A stretch of DNA of 64,000 nucleotides from Cunninghamia lanceolata (GCA_027924645.1 BSBN01000252.1:2108001-2172000); one strand, 5' to 3'. Shown: positions 34,185 through 46,132, counted from the stretch's first letter. A program made the numbers and translations. Notes: a model not told the origin generated them from the sequence alone.

Positions 34185-36540
34185 TTCTTAGAGCCTAGTT
34201 TCATAGGCCTCAAAAAATCCAAAAACCTTAAGTTTGGTTCCCCTTTGTGCACTTGCCCTGTTTAAACCCATCATATATAACAAATTTGATAAAGTTTAAG
34301 TGGGTTGCCCCTTAGTCAATTTTTGCCTTAGTATTGTTCAATGTCATCCCCATTGTGCTTAAAATGTGTTGAAGTTGCAAAATCCAAGAAAATTCTAAGT
34401 TTGGAGTGTTCTAAGTCATTTTCCAATGTTTCTTCATGTTTGCAAAAGTTCCCTCACCTACTGGATCTCTTCTATTTTTCCCACATCCAATATCCCCCTC
34501 ATATTCCCTTCTAAATCCTCACAAATTCCATTGGACCCTTCATCCCTTTGTATTTCCCTTTGTCTCCCATTTTATGGAATCCCGATAGGATATCGGACAT
34601 GATCCTGTTGCCTCCCATCCTATATTCACTCCTTTTCTAAATGAAATCCCCACATATTTTATTGAGCTTTCCATTCCTTTCATTTCCATTCACTTTCCTC
34701 TTTTTTAGGTTTTTGACTCAATACTAGATGTATTTTGATCATTCAATATATTGTATCCACTTCCTTTTATGACTAAAAGTTTCATGGACTGCATCGAGTC
34801 CTTGGTCTTTTTTCATTCTACCTTTTTCCTCCATTTTTCAAAATCCCACTTGGCTACCATGTAAGTTGCCTTATAAGAGTTAATAATTTTTTATGTGTGA
34901 CATCATCAAATAATACAGGGGGAAAAATTTCATTGCATCACATAGGCCCTTCGTATCACAATTTCAATGGTAGGTTTGATCCCTTCTCTACGTGATGTAA
35001 TAGAATGAACCATATCTAGTTCTCCCATCCTTTTCTGACATCTATTCCCCCCTCTTGTTTCCACATTTATCATATTCCATTTCCTCTCGCTAATTCCTTC
35101 ACTTAGCATTTTGTGAAATTTCCCTCCCAAACTCGATATTTCTACCTCCATTTCCACCATTGGTCTCTCATCATTTTTCTGCGTTCTTCCCAACCCCTTT
35201 GTGGGAAATTGCCTTGCTTCTAGATCTCCTTCATTGAGCACATCCACTTCCCACTCCAATTCCTAGTTGATTTTTTGTGAAGTTCCCCTTAGTCAAATCT
35301 TTTACTTCCTCCCATCCATAAAACTTTCTCGGACTTCACCTCATAACCACTTCCTACCTCTAGTTTTGTGTCAAATTCTTGCATGTGTCCCTCTAGACTT
35401 ATCTTCCATTACCTTATATTATGTGTGTTTCCATCCAACTTCTGGACCAAATATGTTCACCCCCTCACTTCATGTCTCATCCTAGCATCCTAATCCATGT
35501 TCAAATTTTACTTTTCTTCCAATCACTCAAATCACTCATTTTCTTTCTTTGTGGAAAACCAATAGGCTTTCAGATCTCTTTCACACATTTTCCCTCCACT
35601 TCACATTTGGTTCCCACCTTTAGTTCCATGTGGTTCCTCCTTGAAGTTGTCAACTTCATATTTAGTTCTATATTGAATTTCTACAAAATTTCCAAACTCC
35701 TCCGAAACACTCCAGAGTGCTCCAACAACTTCCCATAACACCATTTATGTTAGATTTAACTCTTGCAACTTATCAAATGCATTTTTTCCACCCAAACAAC
35801 ATCACACATCCCAAGGGCATGATTCTAGTTGTAAATTTAACAGTGGATGATGAGAAAGATACAGATTGTCATGAATGTAGCAGTTGATCTTCAGCTATCA
35901 ATTATTTTCACATAGCTCAAACATGGATTTCATGAGTTTTCATTTAGTTTGCATTCAATTCTTAGACATCCTATAGTACATCTAACTCCCAAAAGCAACT
36001 AAAATGGCATGAAACTTAAGTGCTATAAATAAATGTTTATTTCCTAGGAAAAAACTTTAACTGCAGGGGTAAAAATTTGTGCATGAATGCTTCCAAAAAC
36101 TTGGGAAACTACTTTTAGTTTGCCTAAGTGAGGACAAAAGAGGAGAAGTTAAATATTTTTTTGCATATTCCTTTATTACAATGTACAAATGCATATCAAA
36201 GGCTCAATTTTTGCCCTATGTCATTATTGTGTCCAATTTGAGTCTCTCTTCTTCTCTTTAAATTTGTAATTTATGGGTATTATTAAGCTTGGTCTGGGAG
36301 TTTTAGATAATGCTTTAGGTTGTTTCTAGGCCATGGGTCTATGTTTGTAATTAATCATGGATTTGTAGTAAAAATATCCATGTGAAAACCAAAATAATGT
36401 GAATATAGTTTGATCTTTAGTTTAATGTTTGTAGTTGGCATGGTGATGTCTATTTAGTAAATCAATGTAAGACATAGTCATGTTTTTATGATGCATTATA
36501 TCTCCATTTCCTTTTGTATGCTTCGGGGAACCTAACAAGT

Positions 36541-36559
36541 TTCTAGGTGTACATTTGTT
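36541..36559. repeat. Left copy of a 19-bp target-site duplication
   Basis: TTCTAGGTGTACATTTGTT, identical to 36996-37014 on the far side of the inserted segment. Confidence 0.9.
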
Positions 36560-36995
36560 TTTGATTAAAGTAGTCAAACAGGTTTTAAAAGGGGGGCCCA
36601 AAACACTTTACAAAAGGAAGCAAACAAAAACTGAAAACCAACCGACAACCAACTAAACGCTACCAAAACTACATAAAAAATCTCATGCTGCCTCTAATTT
36701 TTTTCATAAAAAGTCTCAAGCATCTTGGCAAAGTCGATCAGTTCCTTCTTTTCATCTTCAAATTGTTTCTTCTTACTCCCCCTTGTACAAGTAGAGGGAC
36801 CACCTGAGTCTTCAGTAACCACCTATTTACTAGTACCTTTGGTATACTCTTCTTTATCCTGAACACCCACTCCTTCCCCATTGAAGATATCCTCAGCTCT
36901 GAACTCTTTAAACTGCTCTTTCTTTAATTCTTTCATCTTCTTGGTCAACATCTTCATACCATTTGAATACCCACTCCTTCCCCATTAAAGATATC
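36560..36995 (-). mobile_element. 436-bp retroposed segment, 5'-truncated
   Basis: Flanked by perfect 19-base direct repeats, as made by target-primed reverse transcription. On the minus strand it ends TACTTTAATCAAAAA, a short A-rich tail, after a GGGCCCCCCTTTT stretch. Its upstream part reads, with one stop, as a charged protein tail (MKELKKEQFKEFRAEDIF, then KKKQFEDEKKELIDFAKML and FYEKN before a stop). I do not recognise the source gene or LINE. A 30-base stretch (CCCACTCCTTCCCCATT..AAGATATC) occurs twice, near 36866 and 36970, the second copy at the 5' end of the insert. Confidence 0.78.
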
Positions 36996-37014
36996 TTCTA
37001 GGTGTACATTTGTT
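36996..37014. repeat. Right copy of the 19-bp target-site duplication
   Basis: TTCTAGGTGTACATTTGTT, identical to 36541-36559. Confidence 0.9.
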
Positions 37015-37919
37015 GCACTTGTATTAGAGATTAGTTTGTTTGTTATTTATGGAATGTAGTGAAATTTTCTATTATAAGTCAATTATGATAGGAAGTCTTT
37101 CTAACTTGGTATGTGGAGTTTGCAAATTGGGAATGGATAACTAAGAATGGTTCTATTGTGGAAGATGAGAAGCCATTTGAGGGTATAAGCTATGCGCAAC
37201 AAAAGCTAAGTCAATTAAGCTCATCTAAATTAGAGTTACCTTTCCACTGTAGCTATTAGTTTTGGTCTAACTCTATTCCCATAAGATTAGGCACCAGTCC
37301 CTAATGATTGCATTCGATCCAGCACCTCAATATTACAAATGGAAAACATCTACAAAAGGTATAATTTATTAAAGTCAGTTTGTCTTCATGGAGCTAAAGG
37401 ATGTAAAGGATAGGCTTAAATTCTTCCAAATTCATCATCCCTTTGCCTGATTAGAATGAAGATAATTTGTTTTTATAAGTTATTTATTCAAACTTCTTGT
37501 AAAGGTACAAAATATCATGCCTACACATGATAAATATCAAATCCTTTGCTCATATATCTTTGAATGTGTCAATTATCTATATGTCTAGGGTTTGTAGCTA
37601 CAAATTTGTTTGAAACTAGCACAACATGAGTTAGTGACAGTAAATTGGTCTTATGCATTCTGTCAATTGGACCTGCATTTGTCTTTGTAGCAATGTCTAT
37701 CAAAGATCTTTGCTATTATTAAGACCCTCATTAGGATTACCATCCTAAGTCCTATAGAGCTCAAAGTGTAGAAGAAAGGGTCTAGTCTTGTTAGTTGGCC
37801 TTTTCTTGTCCTTGGTTCAATCATGGATTTGTCATTTTACCTAGATTGACTTGATCCCCAAGTCTAGATGTTTTGTCATCCCTTAGAGTTGAGGGTAGCA
37901 AGAAAAATCCCAACACAAA

Positions 37920-38900
37920 TGATATAATAGATAGCATGCTCCTTACCATTATCATCATGCTGAGCAAGAAGAGCACCTAATCTATGAAATGAAACAAAAG
38001 TATAAAGAATGATAGGACATTTAGGAATAGTAAGCATAAGAATAAAAGGATTAGCCAAATAGCTCTGGTGATTGTCAAAAGCCTTTTGACATTCTTCATT
38101 CCAAGAGAAATGAACATCCTTCTTAAAAAAAATGTGAAAGGGTAGGTATGATCAACTAATTGTGAAATGAATCGATAAATAGCCTATATCTTACCCTAAA
38201 GACTATAAAGTTGATAAATTTTGCAAGGAAGCCACATATTTATAATAGAATCAATTTTCTTAGTATCCACCTTAATACCACGATGTAGATAAATCAAAGA
38301 AACTTGTTGATATCAACACCAAAGACACACTTCTTAGGACTTAAGTGCATTTGATATAGACAAAGGCGTTCAAATATAAGACAAAGGTTATAGATGCGAT
38401 TTTGGCAAAGAATAGATTTAGAGAAGATATCATCAACATAATCTTCAAGAATGTTGTGAATAAATTCATGGAAGATGAGGGCCATAGCCTATTTCTAAGT
38501 TGCATTAGCATTCTTTAAACCAAAGGGCATGACTACGTAAAAAAATGTTCCCCACAATGTGGTAAAAGTCCTTTTGTATTGATCTAGAGAGTTAATTAGA
38601 ATTTGGTTGTAACCCAAGAAGTCATCCATAAAATAAAGTACATGGTCTATTACTGAATCAACAATCATATCAATATTTAGAAGCATAAAATCATATTCAT
38701 GAGATGCCTTATTTAGATCATAGAAGTCAATACAAATATGAATGTGACCATCAAGTTTAGTAATGGTGAAAAAGTTTGAAATCTAAGAGGATTAATCAAT
38801 GGGGCTCATAAATCTTGTTGAACAAGCTTTTCAACTTCTAGCTTAACCATGAGAGCCACCTTGGGATGCATTTTGAAATTTTTTTGTTTGATAGGTTGAG
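37920..38900 (-). pseudogene. G2 gypsy reverse transcriptase and first half of RNase H
   Basis: RT motifs in order on the minus strand: KMHPKVALMVKLEVEKL near 38850, MLLNIDMIVDSV near 38680, FMDDFLGYNQILINSLDQ near 38610, VMPFGLKNANAT near 38500, then the catalytic box YVDDIFSKS (YVDD at 38429-38440, intact) and MHLSPKKCVFGV near 38320. RNase H begins near 38060 (PFILMLTIPKC, LGALLAQHDDNGKEHAIYYI) and is cut at 37920. RT copies the element RNA into cDNA. Stops and shifts separate the segments. The other half of the RNase H is at 33240-34184. Confidence 0.88.
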
Positions 38901-40042
38901 CATCAGGGTAAAGAACAATATTATTAACCACAACTATTGAGTCTATGTTGAGCATATCTTCATATGTCTAGGCAAAGAAATCAAGCAAGTCATGTAAGAG
39001 TTTAGATTAAGACCGCTCTTCTAGAGAAAGACACTCACTAATTTTAATAATCTTTCAAGATCATGAGGATCCATAGAGACATCAACAGTATCCCCAACCA
39101 AGAGAGTACTATGATCTTTTTGTTTCAAGAATGCTCATAATATTGATGTGAAGTTTAGGAGAGAACATGATCATCAATTAACATGATGGATTCACCAAAA
39201 TAAGCATGTGTATTAATAAAATAGGGGAATCCACAATCATGATGATACGAGGGGGTATGAGTATAAACACCTATAAATTATCCAAGGCTTCTTCAATAGA
39301 GAAGATGTATAAATAAAGCATGGAAAATGAGATTATTCAATAATTATTTTGAGATGTTGTAAAGAAAGAAGTGATCATGGATACATCAACAAAATTGTGC
39401 TATGAGGGTCTAGAGGGATGAGGGGTTCAATAACCAAGGCTCGTAGTAGAGAGGTGTGGTGTAGATTCTAAAGGTGCCTTGATACCTTGCTTCATGTGCC
39501 CCAAACCATTGGCCTTATATCCATTTTTGGAAATCATCTTGAAACCCAAGCCGTAATGTTTTTCCATCTCCAATAAAGGAGGTTTACTATCACTAACTAA
39601 TCAAAATGTGCAGTGTAGTCACATGATTGAGAAGTAGGAAGGTGGTCTTTAGTAGCCTTGGAAGAATCTGATGGAGAAGAAGTTGGATTTATTTATGGGA
39701 TGTCAAAGTGAGAGGTATCAACCTTGAATTCACCCATAAAATATGAGGTGAAATCTAAGGAGCCCTAGTCATCACCAAGACATGCATTAGACATCTTGAA
39801 TAATGATGACAAGGTACATCATTGTCAATAGAAGAAGAGAAAGATGTGTGTCTTAGGAGAAGAAGAAAGTATAAAGTTATGAAGTATAGAGGAAGTAGAA
39901 GGAAGCGGCTCTTCAAGACCAAAATTAGTCTTCTGACAATATTAAAAAAGGTCTTGAACATCATTAATCATAAATGTTTTTCTATCATAAATGAATTTGA
40001 TGGTCTGATGTAGAATAGAAGTAACTACCCCATAGTGTGGAT
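38901..40042 (-). pseudogene. G2 linker between protease and RT, with a G-patch-like motif
   Basis: The minus strand near 39460-39560 reads GLGFKMISKNGYKANGLGHM followed by KQGIKAPLES, similar to the G-patch-like Gly-rich stretch found between protease and RT in some plant Tat-like elements. The rest is a broken, low-similarity linker. No separate gene is seen. Confidence 0.55.
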
Positions 40043-40294
40043 CTATGACCTACCAAGGAGGTTATATGAGAGACTCCCTAGCATTACATGGACCATGGTG
40101 GGTAGTGTAATAGGGCCTAACACAATGGACAAAGTAGTAGTGCCTAGATTGTAGTGACTAATGTTATCAAAACCTATTATGGAAAGTTCAAAAGGAGAAA
40201 TAGAAGATTTATCAACATTAATATAGTTCATAAAGTCTAAAGTGCATACGTTGAGACTAGAACCACTATCAATGAACATACATTTTATTCCCAC
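40043..40294 (-). pseudogene. G2 gypsy aspartic protease
   Basis: An 83-codon minus-strand frame shows the active site MFIDSGSSLNVCTL (DSG intact) and the C-terminal LSYNLLGRS. It is the retropepsin that matures the Gag-Pol polyprotein. It resembles the G1 protease in layout but keeps DSG where G1 has DGG. A frameshift right at its start separates it from the upstream region (PLIIIVRINCGNK). Confidence 0.86.
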
Positions 40295-40926
40295 AATTTA
40301 TTCTGACAATGATAATGAGAGGTTCATTTTGTTTTTGAACCTCAAGAGAAGGAAGTTTGGGTTGTAGGAAAGTAATAGTAGTAGTGTTGGTATTGATACA
40401 CTCTTATAAAGTGGCCACTTCATGCATCTTTGCAAAAGATGAAATGGAAATCTTCTGTAAGGCTTATTAAAGGATGACATGATAAGAAGGAGAAGATAGT
40501 ATCATCTTACAAAGGGAGATATTAGCTTGAATAGCTTGAAATTGCTTAATAAAATTGTACTCTTTGGTGTTCTTAACAAGAAGATGAACAACCAATGGAA
40601 GAATAGGAGCAATGGAGGAAGAGAAACAGGAATAGGAGTAACCTATTTGTCCCATCGAATGTTGTAAGTATGAGCAATCACATGAAAATTAGTAGATAAT
40701 GGCACATTACATGATATCTACTAAGCTATGTGGGCATAGAAATTAGAAGGTTGTGGATTATCAGAAATACCCTAAATAGTGATTATAGGATGAGAAGCTA
40801 GAGGTAAATCAAGTACCCCATGCACAATGATTTTAGGTTTTTGAAATTCATTTATAGAGCTAGAAACGAATGTAGTATTAACTAGATTTAGAAAAGAAGA
40901 ATGATATGTCTTAGAAATGGAAGATG
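40295..40926 (-). pseudogene. G2 Gag-protease junction remnant, cut by C2
   Basis: A broken coding-like stretch leads into the protease. The frame near 40800-40926 (HSSFLNLVNTTFVSS, NEFQKPKIIVHGV) continues, once C2 and one copy of its AGATG duplication are taken out, into 49518-49570 (PHPRSQPDKT). No Gag core or zinc knuckle is recognised. Confidence 0.5.
40922..40926. repeat. Left target-site duplication of C2 (AGATG)
   Basis: AGATG directly before the LTR start TGTTGAAATA; repeated at 49518-49522 directly after the other LTR. Confidence 0.92.
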
Positions 40927-42443
40927 TGTTGAAATATACTTGACAACTGAGAGGGGCGGTGAATCAGTTGTCACAAATATTTAGCTTCACATGCATATCA
41001 AACCATCAACAACTTAATTATTCATAATCAGATTTAACCATGAAAGCATGAAACCATTAACTTAATCACAGTCACACATTCAACATGGTAGACACCAGAT
41101 TTTTATGTGGAAGACCCTAAAAGGGAAAAACCACGGTGGGTGTTATCCCACAAAAATATATAAGTTATAGCAATACCAAAAAATAGAGGCTCGTTGCCTA
41201 TAGGGCTCGCTGCCCAAATTGCTCACTGCAAAGAATGGCTCATTGCCTATGGGTGGCTCACTACCAAAGGATGGCTCACTGCTAAAAGGGTGAACTGATT
41301 TAACAACATCTACTCCATGCCAGGGTTCAATTCCATTGAAGCACAATATTATTTCTCTGCTCTGCTCTTTCACACCTTCACACTTATCTTTTCATTTTTG
41401 CAACACACACACTCTTTCGCAACTTCATTACATACTTTTATACAATTCATCAACCTTGGAATGTAAATCAAGGTTGGCATTACATTCATCAACCATTGGA
41501 TCAATCCCCAAGGTTGGAATTAAAAACATACTTAAAATAGGTCTAGATCCAATACAAATTTAGCTAAGGAAAAGATGTAAGAATGTATGTGGATCATGCC
41601 ATGCCTTAGCTGGGACCCAAACACAATCCTCCATGCCACGACACGCTTCTACAATCTTCAATGCATCTCCGCAAATAATGAATTCAACCAAGTCGGCCAA
41701 GACTGATGAGAGCACTAGATCTGCCAAGAACATTCTACATTCACGATCCAATTTTCTCTTTGCGGATGAATCCAAAGGTAGGAACATGATCAAGAGACAT
41801 CCACAAGCACATTGTAATCCCCAAGAACAACCGCACAATATCTAACAACTCTGTCAAGAAGATTCTTCAAACTGGAGCACAAGAACAACACTATCAGCCA
41901 TTGTCATAAGTAAAAGATAGCTTGTGGACCACCAAATCATGAACCATTGCAGTTGAAGGCACTTAACATCATCATAGACTTGATTCTAGGACCGCAGACC
42001 AAAATACTTTAATGCGGAGGAATGCAGAGCATAACACTTTCTCCCTGTCATCACCAAACACATAGGAAAAGTAGTTTTCACACTAGTGAACACAATTCAC
42101 TTAATTCTTCATGTCGGAGGCTCAAACTTGGAATATAACATCTTCAAAAAGACTTCTAAATCACTTCCAATCTGTAGGCAAAGATATTCATTCTACAGGA
42201 AATGTGGGGCTATCTTCTAGACTATTCTTCAGAGTTTAATATATTGTTTCAACTGCCACACACTGTTTCCACTGAAGGGGCTAATTTTCTCAATATCCTC
42301 AACATCAAAATCACTTACATAGGTAAATACAAAGCATCTTACTCATGACAAGCAAGCAACAAAATAAGGGCACAGTTGACACCAATGACAACACATATAT
42401 GTTGACATCAATGACAACAATGATTAGGCACATACTTTCAACA
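40927..42443 (-). mobile_element. C2 copia 3' LTR
   Basis: A 1517-base LTR whose plus strand runs from TGTTGAAATATAC to TTTCAACA. It matches 48035-49517 along its length. It differs by scattered substitutions and by about 30 extra bases near 41100-41135. It contains a GGCTCACTGCC-type short repeat at 41188-41290. Confidence 0.93.
41188..41290. repeat. GGCTCACTGCC-type short tandem repeat in C2 LTR
   Basis: Degenerate units such as GGCTCACTACCAAAGGAT recur about every 20 bases. The same cluster is at 48266-48370 in the other LTR. Confidence 0.75.
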
Positions 42444-42670
42444 ATCTCCCCCTTTGTCATTGATGGCAACATATGATGTGAAAAATTGAAAAGACCATCA
42501 AGACAAGATTCTCCCCCTTTCTCTTTACACATCTGCATTCTTTCTCCCCCTGAGTTTTTCACATGATTTCTCTCCCCCTTTGACATCAATGGAAAAGGGC
42601 ACATACTTGCATGATGTTGCTCTGATCCACTTACTTTATCAGAAACATCTAGCTACTCCCCCTGAGAGGT
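42444..42670 (-). other. C2 polypurine tract and four similar tracts
   Basis: The minus strand reads AAAGGGGGAGAT directly before the 3' LTR. Similar AGGGGGAG tracts recur near 42511, 42543, 42571 and 42655 (plus strand CTCCCCC). One is the plus-strand primer; the others are extra copies in the 3' untranslated part. Confidence 0.8.
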
Positions 42671-42743
42671 AGCCTTCAAAACATCAATCCAAATTAAAGA
42701 ATGACACTTTGAGCTCCACTGGATTGATGCATTCCTATGCATC

Positions 42744-43532
42744 TTAGTTCAGGGCAGGAGGGGTAATGACCCCTAACTTTTCTCTGAGATACTCAAAGGT
42801 ATCTTTAGGCAGAGGCTTAGTGAAAATGTTTGCAATCTGATCCTTTGTGGACACATATTCCAACCTTACTTCATTCTCTATCACCTTCTCTCTCAAAAAG
42901 TGATACCTTATTGATATGTGCTTCGTTCTTGAGTGCATCACTGGATTCTTTGAAATGTTTATGGCACTTGTATTGTCACAAAAGATTGCAATTGGATCTT
43001 CATACACAACTCTTATATCCTTCAAAGTCTACTTCATCCATAACACTTGAGTGCAACAACATGCTGCTATAATATACTCTACTTCTACAGTTGACAAAGA
43101 GATTGAATATTGTTTCTTGCTCAGCCATGAGACCAATCTATTACCCAAGAAGAAAGCACCTCCACTTGTACTCTTTCTGTCATTAACATCTCCGGCCCAA
43201 TTTACATCTGTAAAAGCACTGAGAGTGAAATCATTATCCTTTGGATACCATAAGCCATGATCCAGACTACCTTTTAAATACCTTAGGATTCTCTTGACTG
43301 CCATCACATGTGATTCTCTTGGATCAACTTGAAACCTTGCAACAAGACAAACTGCATGCATAATATCAGGTCTGGTTTGAGTTAGATAAAGCAATTCTCC
43401 AATCATGGATTTGTATTTTTTCTGGTCAGCCTTAGGTGATTCATCAGTTTTGCTCAACTTGCAGCCAGTCACCATGGGAGTACATACCAGTTTAGAGTCT
43501 TCCATCCCAAACTTCTTCAACAACTCTTTCAC
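42744..43532 (-). pseudogene. C2 copia RNase H
   Basis: The segment at 43029-43532 gives the RT thumb and RNase H (PTQTRPDI-type region as LTQTRPDIMHAV, FTDVNWAGDVNDRKSTSG, WLSKKQYSISLSTVEVEY). A single TAG at 43026-43028 separates it from 42744-43025, which holds the end of the domain (IFCDNTSAINISKNPVMHSRTKHI and IANIFTKPLP). RNase H removes RNA from the RNA-DNA hybrid during cDNA synthesis. Acidic residues typical of the active site are visible. Apart from that stop the domain is well preserved, better than C1. Confidence 0.92.
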
Positions 43533-44543
43533 ATACTTAGACTAATATATGAAGTTTCATTTATCTGATTGATTTATTTGCAGACCTAGAAAGAAATGCA
43601 TCTCACCAAACATGGACATCTCAAACTCTTTTTGTATTTCCCCAGCAAATTTCATACACAGACTTTCATTGCCTCCAAAGATGATAACATCAACAAAGAC
43701 TTCAACAATCAAAATTTGATCACCATTAATCTTGAAATAAAGATTACTATCAGCAGTACCTTTATTGAACCCTAACTACAATAAGTACTTATCCAACCTT
43801 GCATACCAAGCTCTAGGAGCTTGCTTGAGTCCATACAAAGCTTTCTTCAACCTACATAGAAAATCACCTTGGTCTGATAAATTAAATCCTTCTGGTTTCT
43901 TAGTGTAAACTTCCTCTTCGAACTCACCATTCAGAAATGCAGACTTCACATATATCTGATACACTTTAAAATCTTTGTGGGCTGCAAATGCCAGAAATAT
44001 TTTGATTGCCTCAATCTGAGCTACTAGAGCAAAAGTCTCTTCAAAATCTATTCCTTCAATCTATTAATATCCTTTGCACACAAGTCTTGCCTTATTCCTT
44101 ACCACTTCTCCATTCTCATTCAGCTTATTCCTAAGAACCCATTTGGTTCCAATAACATTTTTGTCAGCAGGTCTGGGAACTAATTCCCAGGTATCATTCT
44201 TTTCTATTTGCATTAGCTCTTCCTCCATGGATTTTACCCAACATTCATCATTGCATGCTTCATTCACAGTCTTTGGTTCAACCTTTGAAAGCAAACAGTA
44301 ATTCACTTGTTCTTCTGTAGCTCTTCTCCTTGTCAGCACACCTTTGTTTTTGTCACCTATAATCTGATCTTCAAAATGATTGATCCTTACATACCTGGGA
44401 GTCTTGACAACACTTCCCAGATCCTCTTCTTCACCTTGACTGTCTTCTTGCTCATCCTTTTCTTCATTCATTATAGTCACAGGTTCATCTAGTTCATAGC
44501 AATTCAGGTCTGATATTCTTTCCTTGCCTTCATCCACCTTCAC
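43533..44543 (-). pseudogene. C2 copia reverse transcriptase, catalytic box mutated
   Basis: The N-terminal part at 44064-44543 has an acidic linker, then WVKSMEEELMQIEKNDTWELV and GTKWVLRNKLN. After a stop the domain continues at 43776-43964 ([38 protein letters not shown]) and 43540-43740. The catalytic box, usually YVDD, reads FVDV (43686-43697): the second metal-binding Asp is Val, so polymerase activity should be lost. At least three stops or shifts are also present, near 44063, 43775 and 43555. Confidence 0.92.
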
Positions 44544-45394
44544 ATTTGTACTCTCAACAATCTTTTTGAGCCTTTTGTTGTAGCACCGGTAGGCCTTACT
44601 CTTGGTAGAGTATCCAAGGAAGATTCCTTCATCACACCTTGCATCAAACTTTCCTAGATCTTCATCTCTCCTGATATAGCATTTGCTTCCAAAGATTTAA
44701 AAATATTTTACTATAGGAATTCTTGAATACCACAATTCATAAGGAGTTTGAGTACCATTACCTTTCACTTGAACTCTATTTTGGATGTAAATGGCAGTAT
44801 GAATAGCCTATTCCAAAACACTTCCAGTAGATCTACTTCCTTCATCATTGTCCTAGCAGCCTCTTGGATTGTCCTATTTTTCCTTTCCACAACTCCATTC
44901 TACTAAGGAGTCCTAGGTGCAAACAGGTGTCTTTTATCTCATGCTCTTCACAAAAAATGTTAAAGTCATTTGATGTGAATTCACCTCCTCTATCAGACCT
45001 CAAGCATTCGATTTTCAATTCTATTTCATTCTCAACCATTGCCTTGAAAGATTTGAACTTCTCTAGGGCTTCTGATTTGTCACTTAGAAAAGTAACCCAA
45101 GTCATTCTAGAATAATCATCAATAAGCAACATGAAGTGCATGTCACCTTGTAGACTTCTCACCCTTGTAGGACCACAGAGATTTGTATGCACTAAATCTA
45201 GCAAACCGATAGAAAATTTCTCTTTCCTCTTGAAACTTTTTCCTGTATGCTTCCCTCACTGACATTCCTTGCATATTGTATTGGATGGTTTCACAAGTTT
45301 TGATAAATCTCTTACAATCTGACCTGAACTTATCTTTACCAGATTATCAAATTTTATGACACATCCTTCTATGCCACAACTAACTTTCATCTGT
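44544..45394 (-). pseudogene. C2 copia integrase
   Basis: The core lies at 44845-45204 with MLLIDDYSRMTWVTFL (first Asp) and LRSDRGGEFTS (second Asp, DRGGE in place of DNGGE). A +1 shift or stop near 44930 breaks the following P-rich NG region. The zinc-binding part upstream is degraded near 45220-45390. The C-terminal part near 44580-44650 reads DEGIFLGYSTKSKAYRCYN, typical of copia. The enzyme would join cDNA ends to the target; the AGATG duplication around the element is the footprint of one such event. Confidence 0.9.
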
Positions 45395-46132
45395 CTAGGC
45401 CAATAAATAGTAATCATTAGTTCCTCTTAATTGATAGATGTCACCTTTTGTCTTCTTACCGATAGCAATCATAGTTCCAGAGCTTTTCGTGATCTTGCAC
45501 CCATTGTCTTTGAATCTTAGATCATATCCTTTGTCACACATCTGACCAACACTCAAAAGATTATGCTTCAAACCCTTCACATATAGGACATTGTCAGTAT
45601 TATGCTTTCCATCAAATGAAATAGATCATTTTCCACAAATCTTACCAGCTGCATTATCTCCAAACCTAACCAGTCATCCATCATACTCTTCCAAACTTAC
45701 AAACTTACTTTTGTCACCGATCATGTGATGTGAGCATCCACTATCAATAATCCATTCATCCTTATCTTTCTCAACCTGAACAACCAAAGCACTTTCTTCC
45801 ACTAGTTTTTCTTCCTTCGTACAACTAGAAGAATTAGTAGACACAGGATCTTCTTTAATAGAAATATACAGGCATTCATTTGCACTAGTACTAGCATCAT
45901 CAGTCACACCTTCATCATCAAAATCTCTGACATAGAAGCATTTCTTTGGAACTCTAGGCATGCTCTCATATCTTTTCTTATTTCTTTCAATTCTTTCAGG
46001 ACATCTAAAAGCATAATGACCTACTTTACCACAAGAGAAACATTTGAAAGGTAGTTTACCTTTGAACTTACCAGAGCCTCTTTGAAGCTTGTCAACAAAG
46101 TTAGCTTCAATTTTATCAAAGTCATCATCCAC
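45395..46132 (-). pseudogene. C2 copia zinc knuckle, protease and pre-integrase region
   Basis: The frame at 45674-46132 contains the Gag zinc knuckle CFSCGKVGHYAFRC (CX2CX4HX4C) near 46010-46050 and then the protease active site WIIDSGCSHHM (DSG intact) near 45720-45755. A stop near 45672 separates it from 45395-45580 (GLKHNLLSVGQMCDKGYDLRF), the conserved LLSVGQ pre-integrase segment. Order and spacing are those of a normal copia Gag-Pol. Confidence 0.92.

Larger units (their letters stand above)
34185..37919. mobile_element. Unidentified ~3.7-kb insertion splitting G2 RNase H
   Basis: The boundaries (good to about 10 bases) come from the G2 RNase H frame, which stops in mid-domain at 37920 (EHAIYYI) and resumes at 34184 (SHTLLD). 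The ends show no clear LTR, inverted repeats or target duplication. The interior is mostly non-coding: 34480-35720 is strongly C/T-rich on the plus strand, and 37080-37450 contains a vaguely coding-like broken stretch (AFDPAPQYYKWKT) I cannot place. A 436-bp retroposed segment sits inside it at 36560-36995. Confidence 0.6.

Noticed and set aside
34930..35259. 109-codon minus-strand frame rich in Glu, Gly and Met
   Set aside because: It lies in a C/T-rich stretch whose complement has few stops; no motif supports a gene.
36560..36995. Standard LINE ORF2 tail
   Set aside because: No RT or zinc-finger motif; only the target duplication and A-rich end support retroposition.
34185..37919. Helitron as the insert in G2
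   Set aside because: No TC start, CTRR end with hairpin, or A|T insertion site could be fitted to the boundaries.
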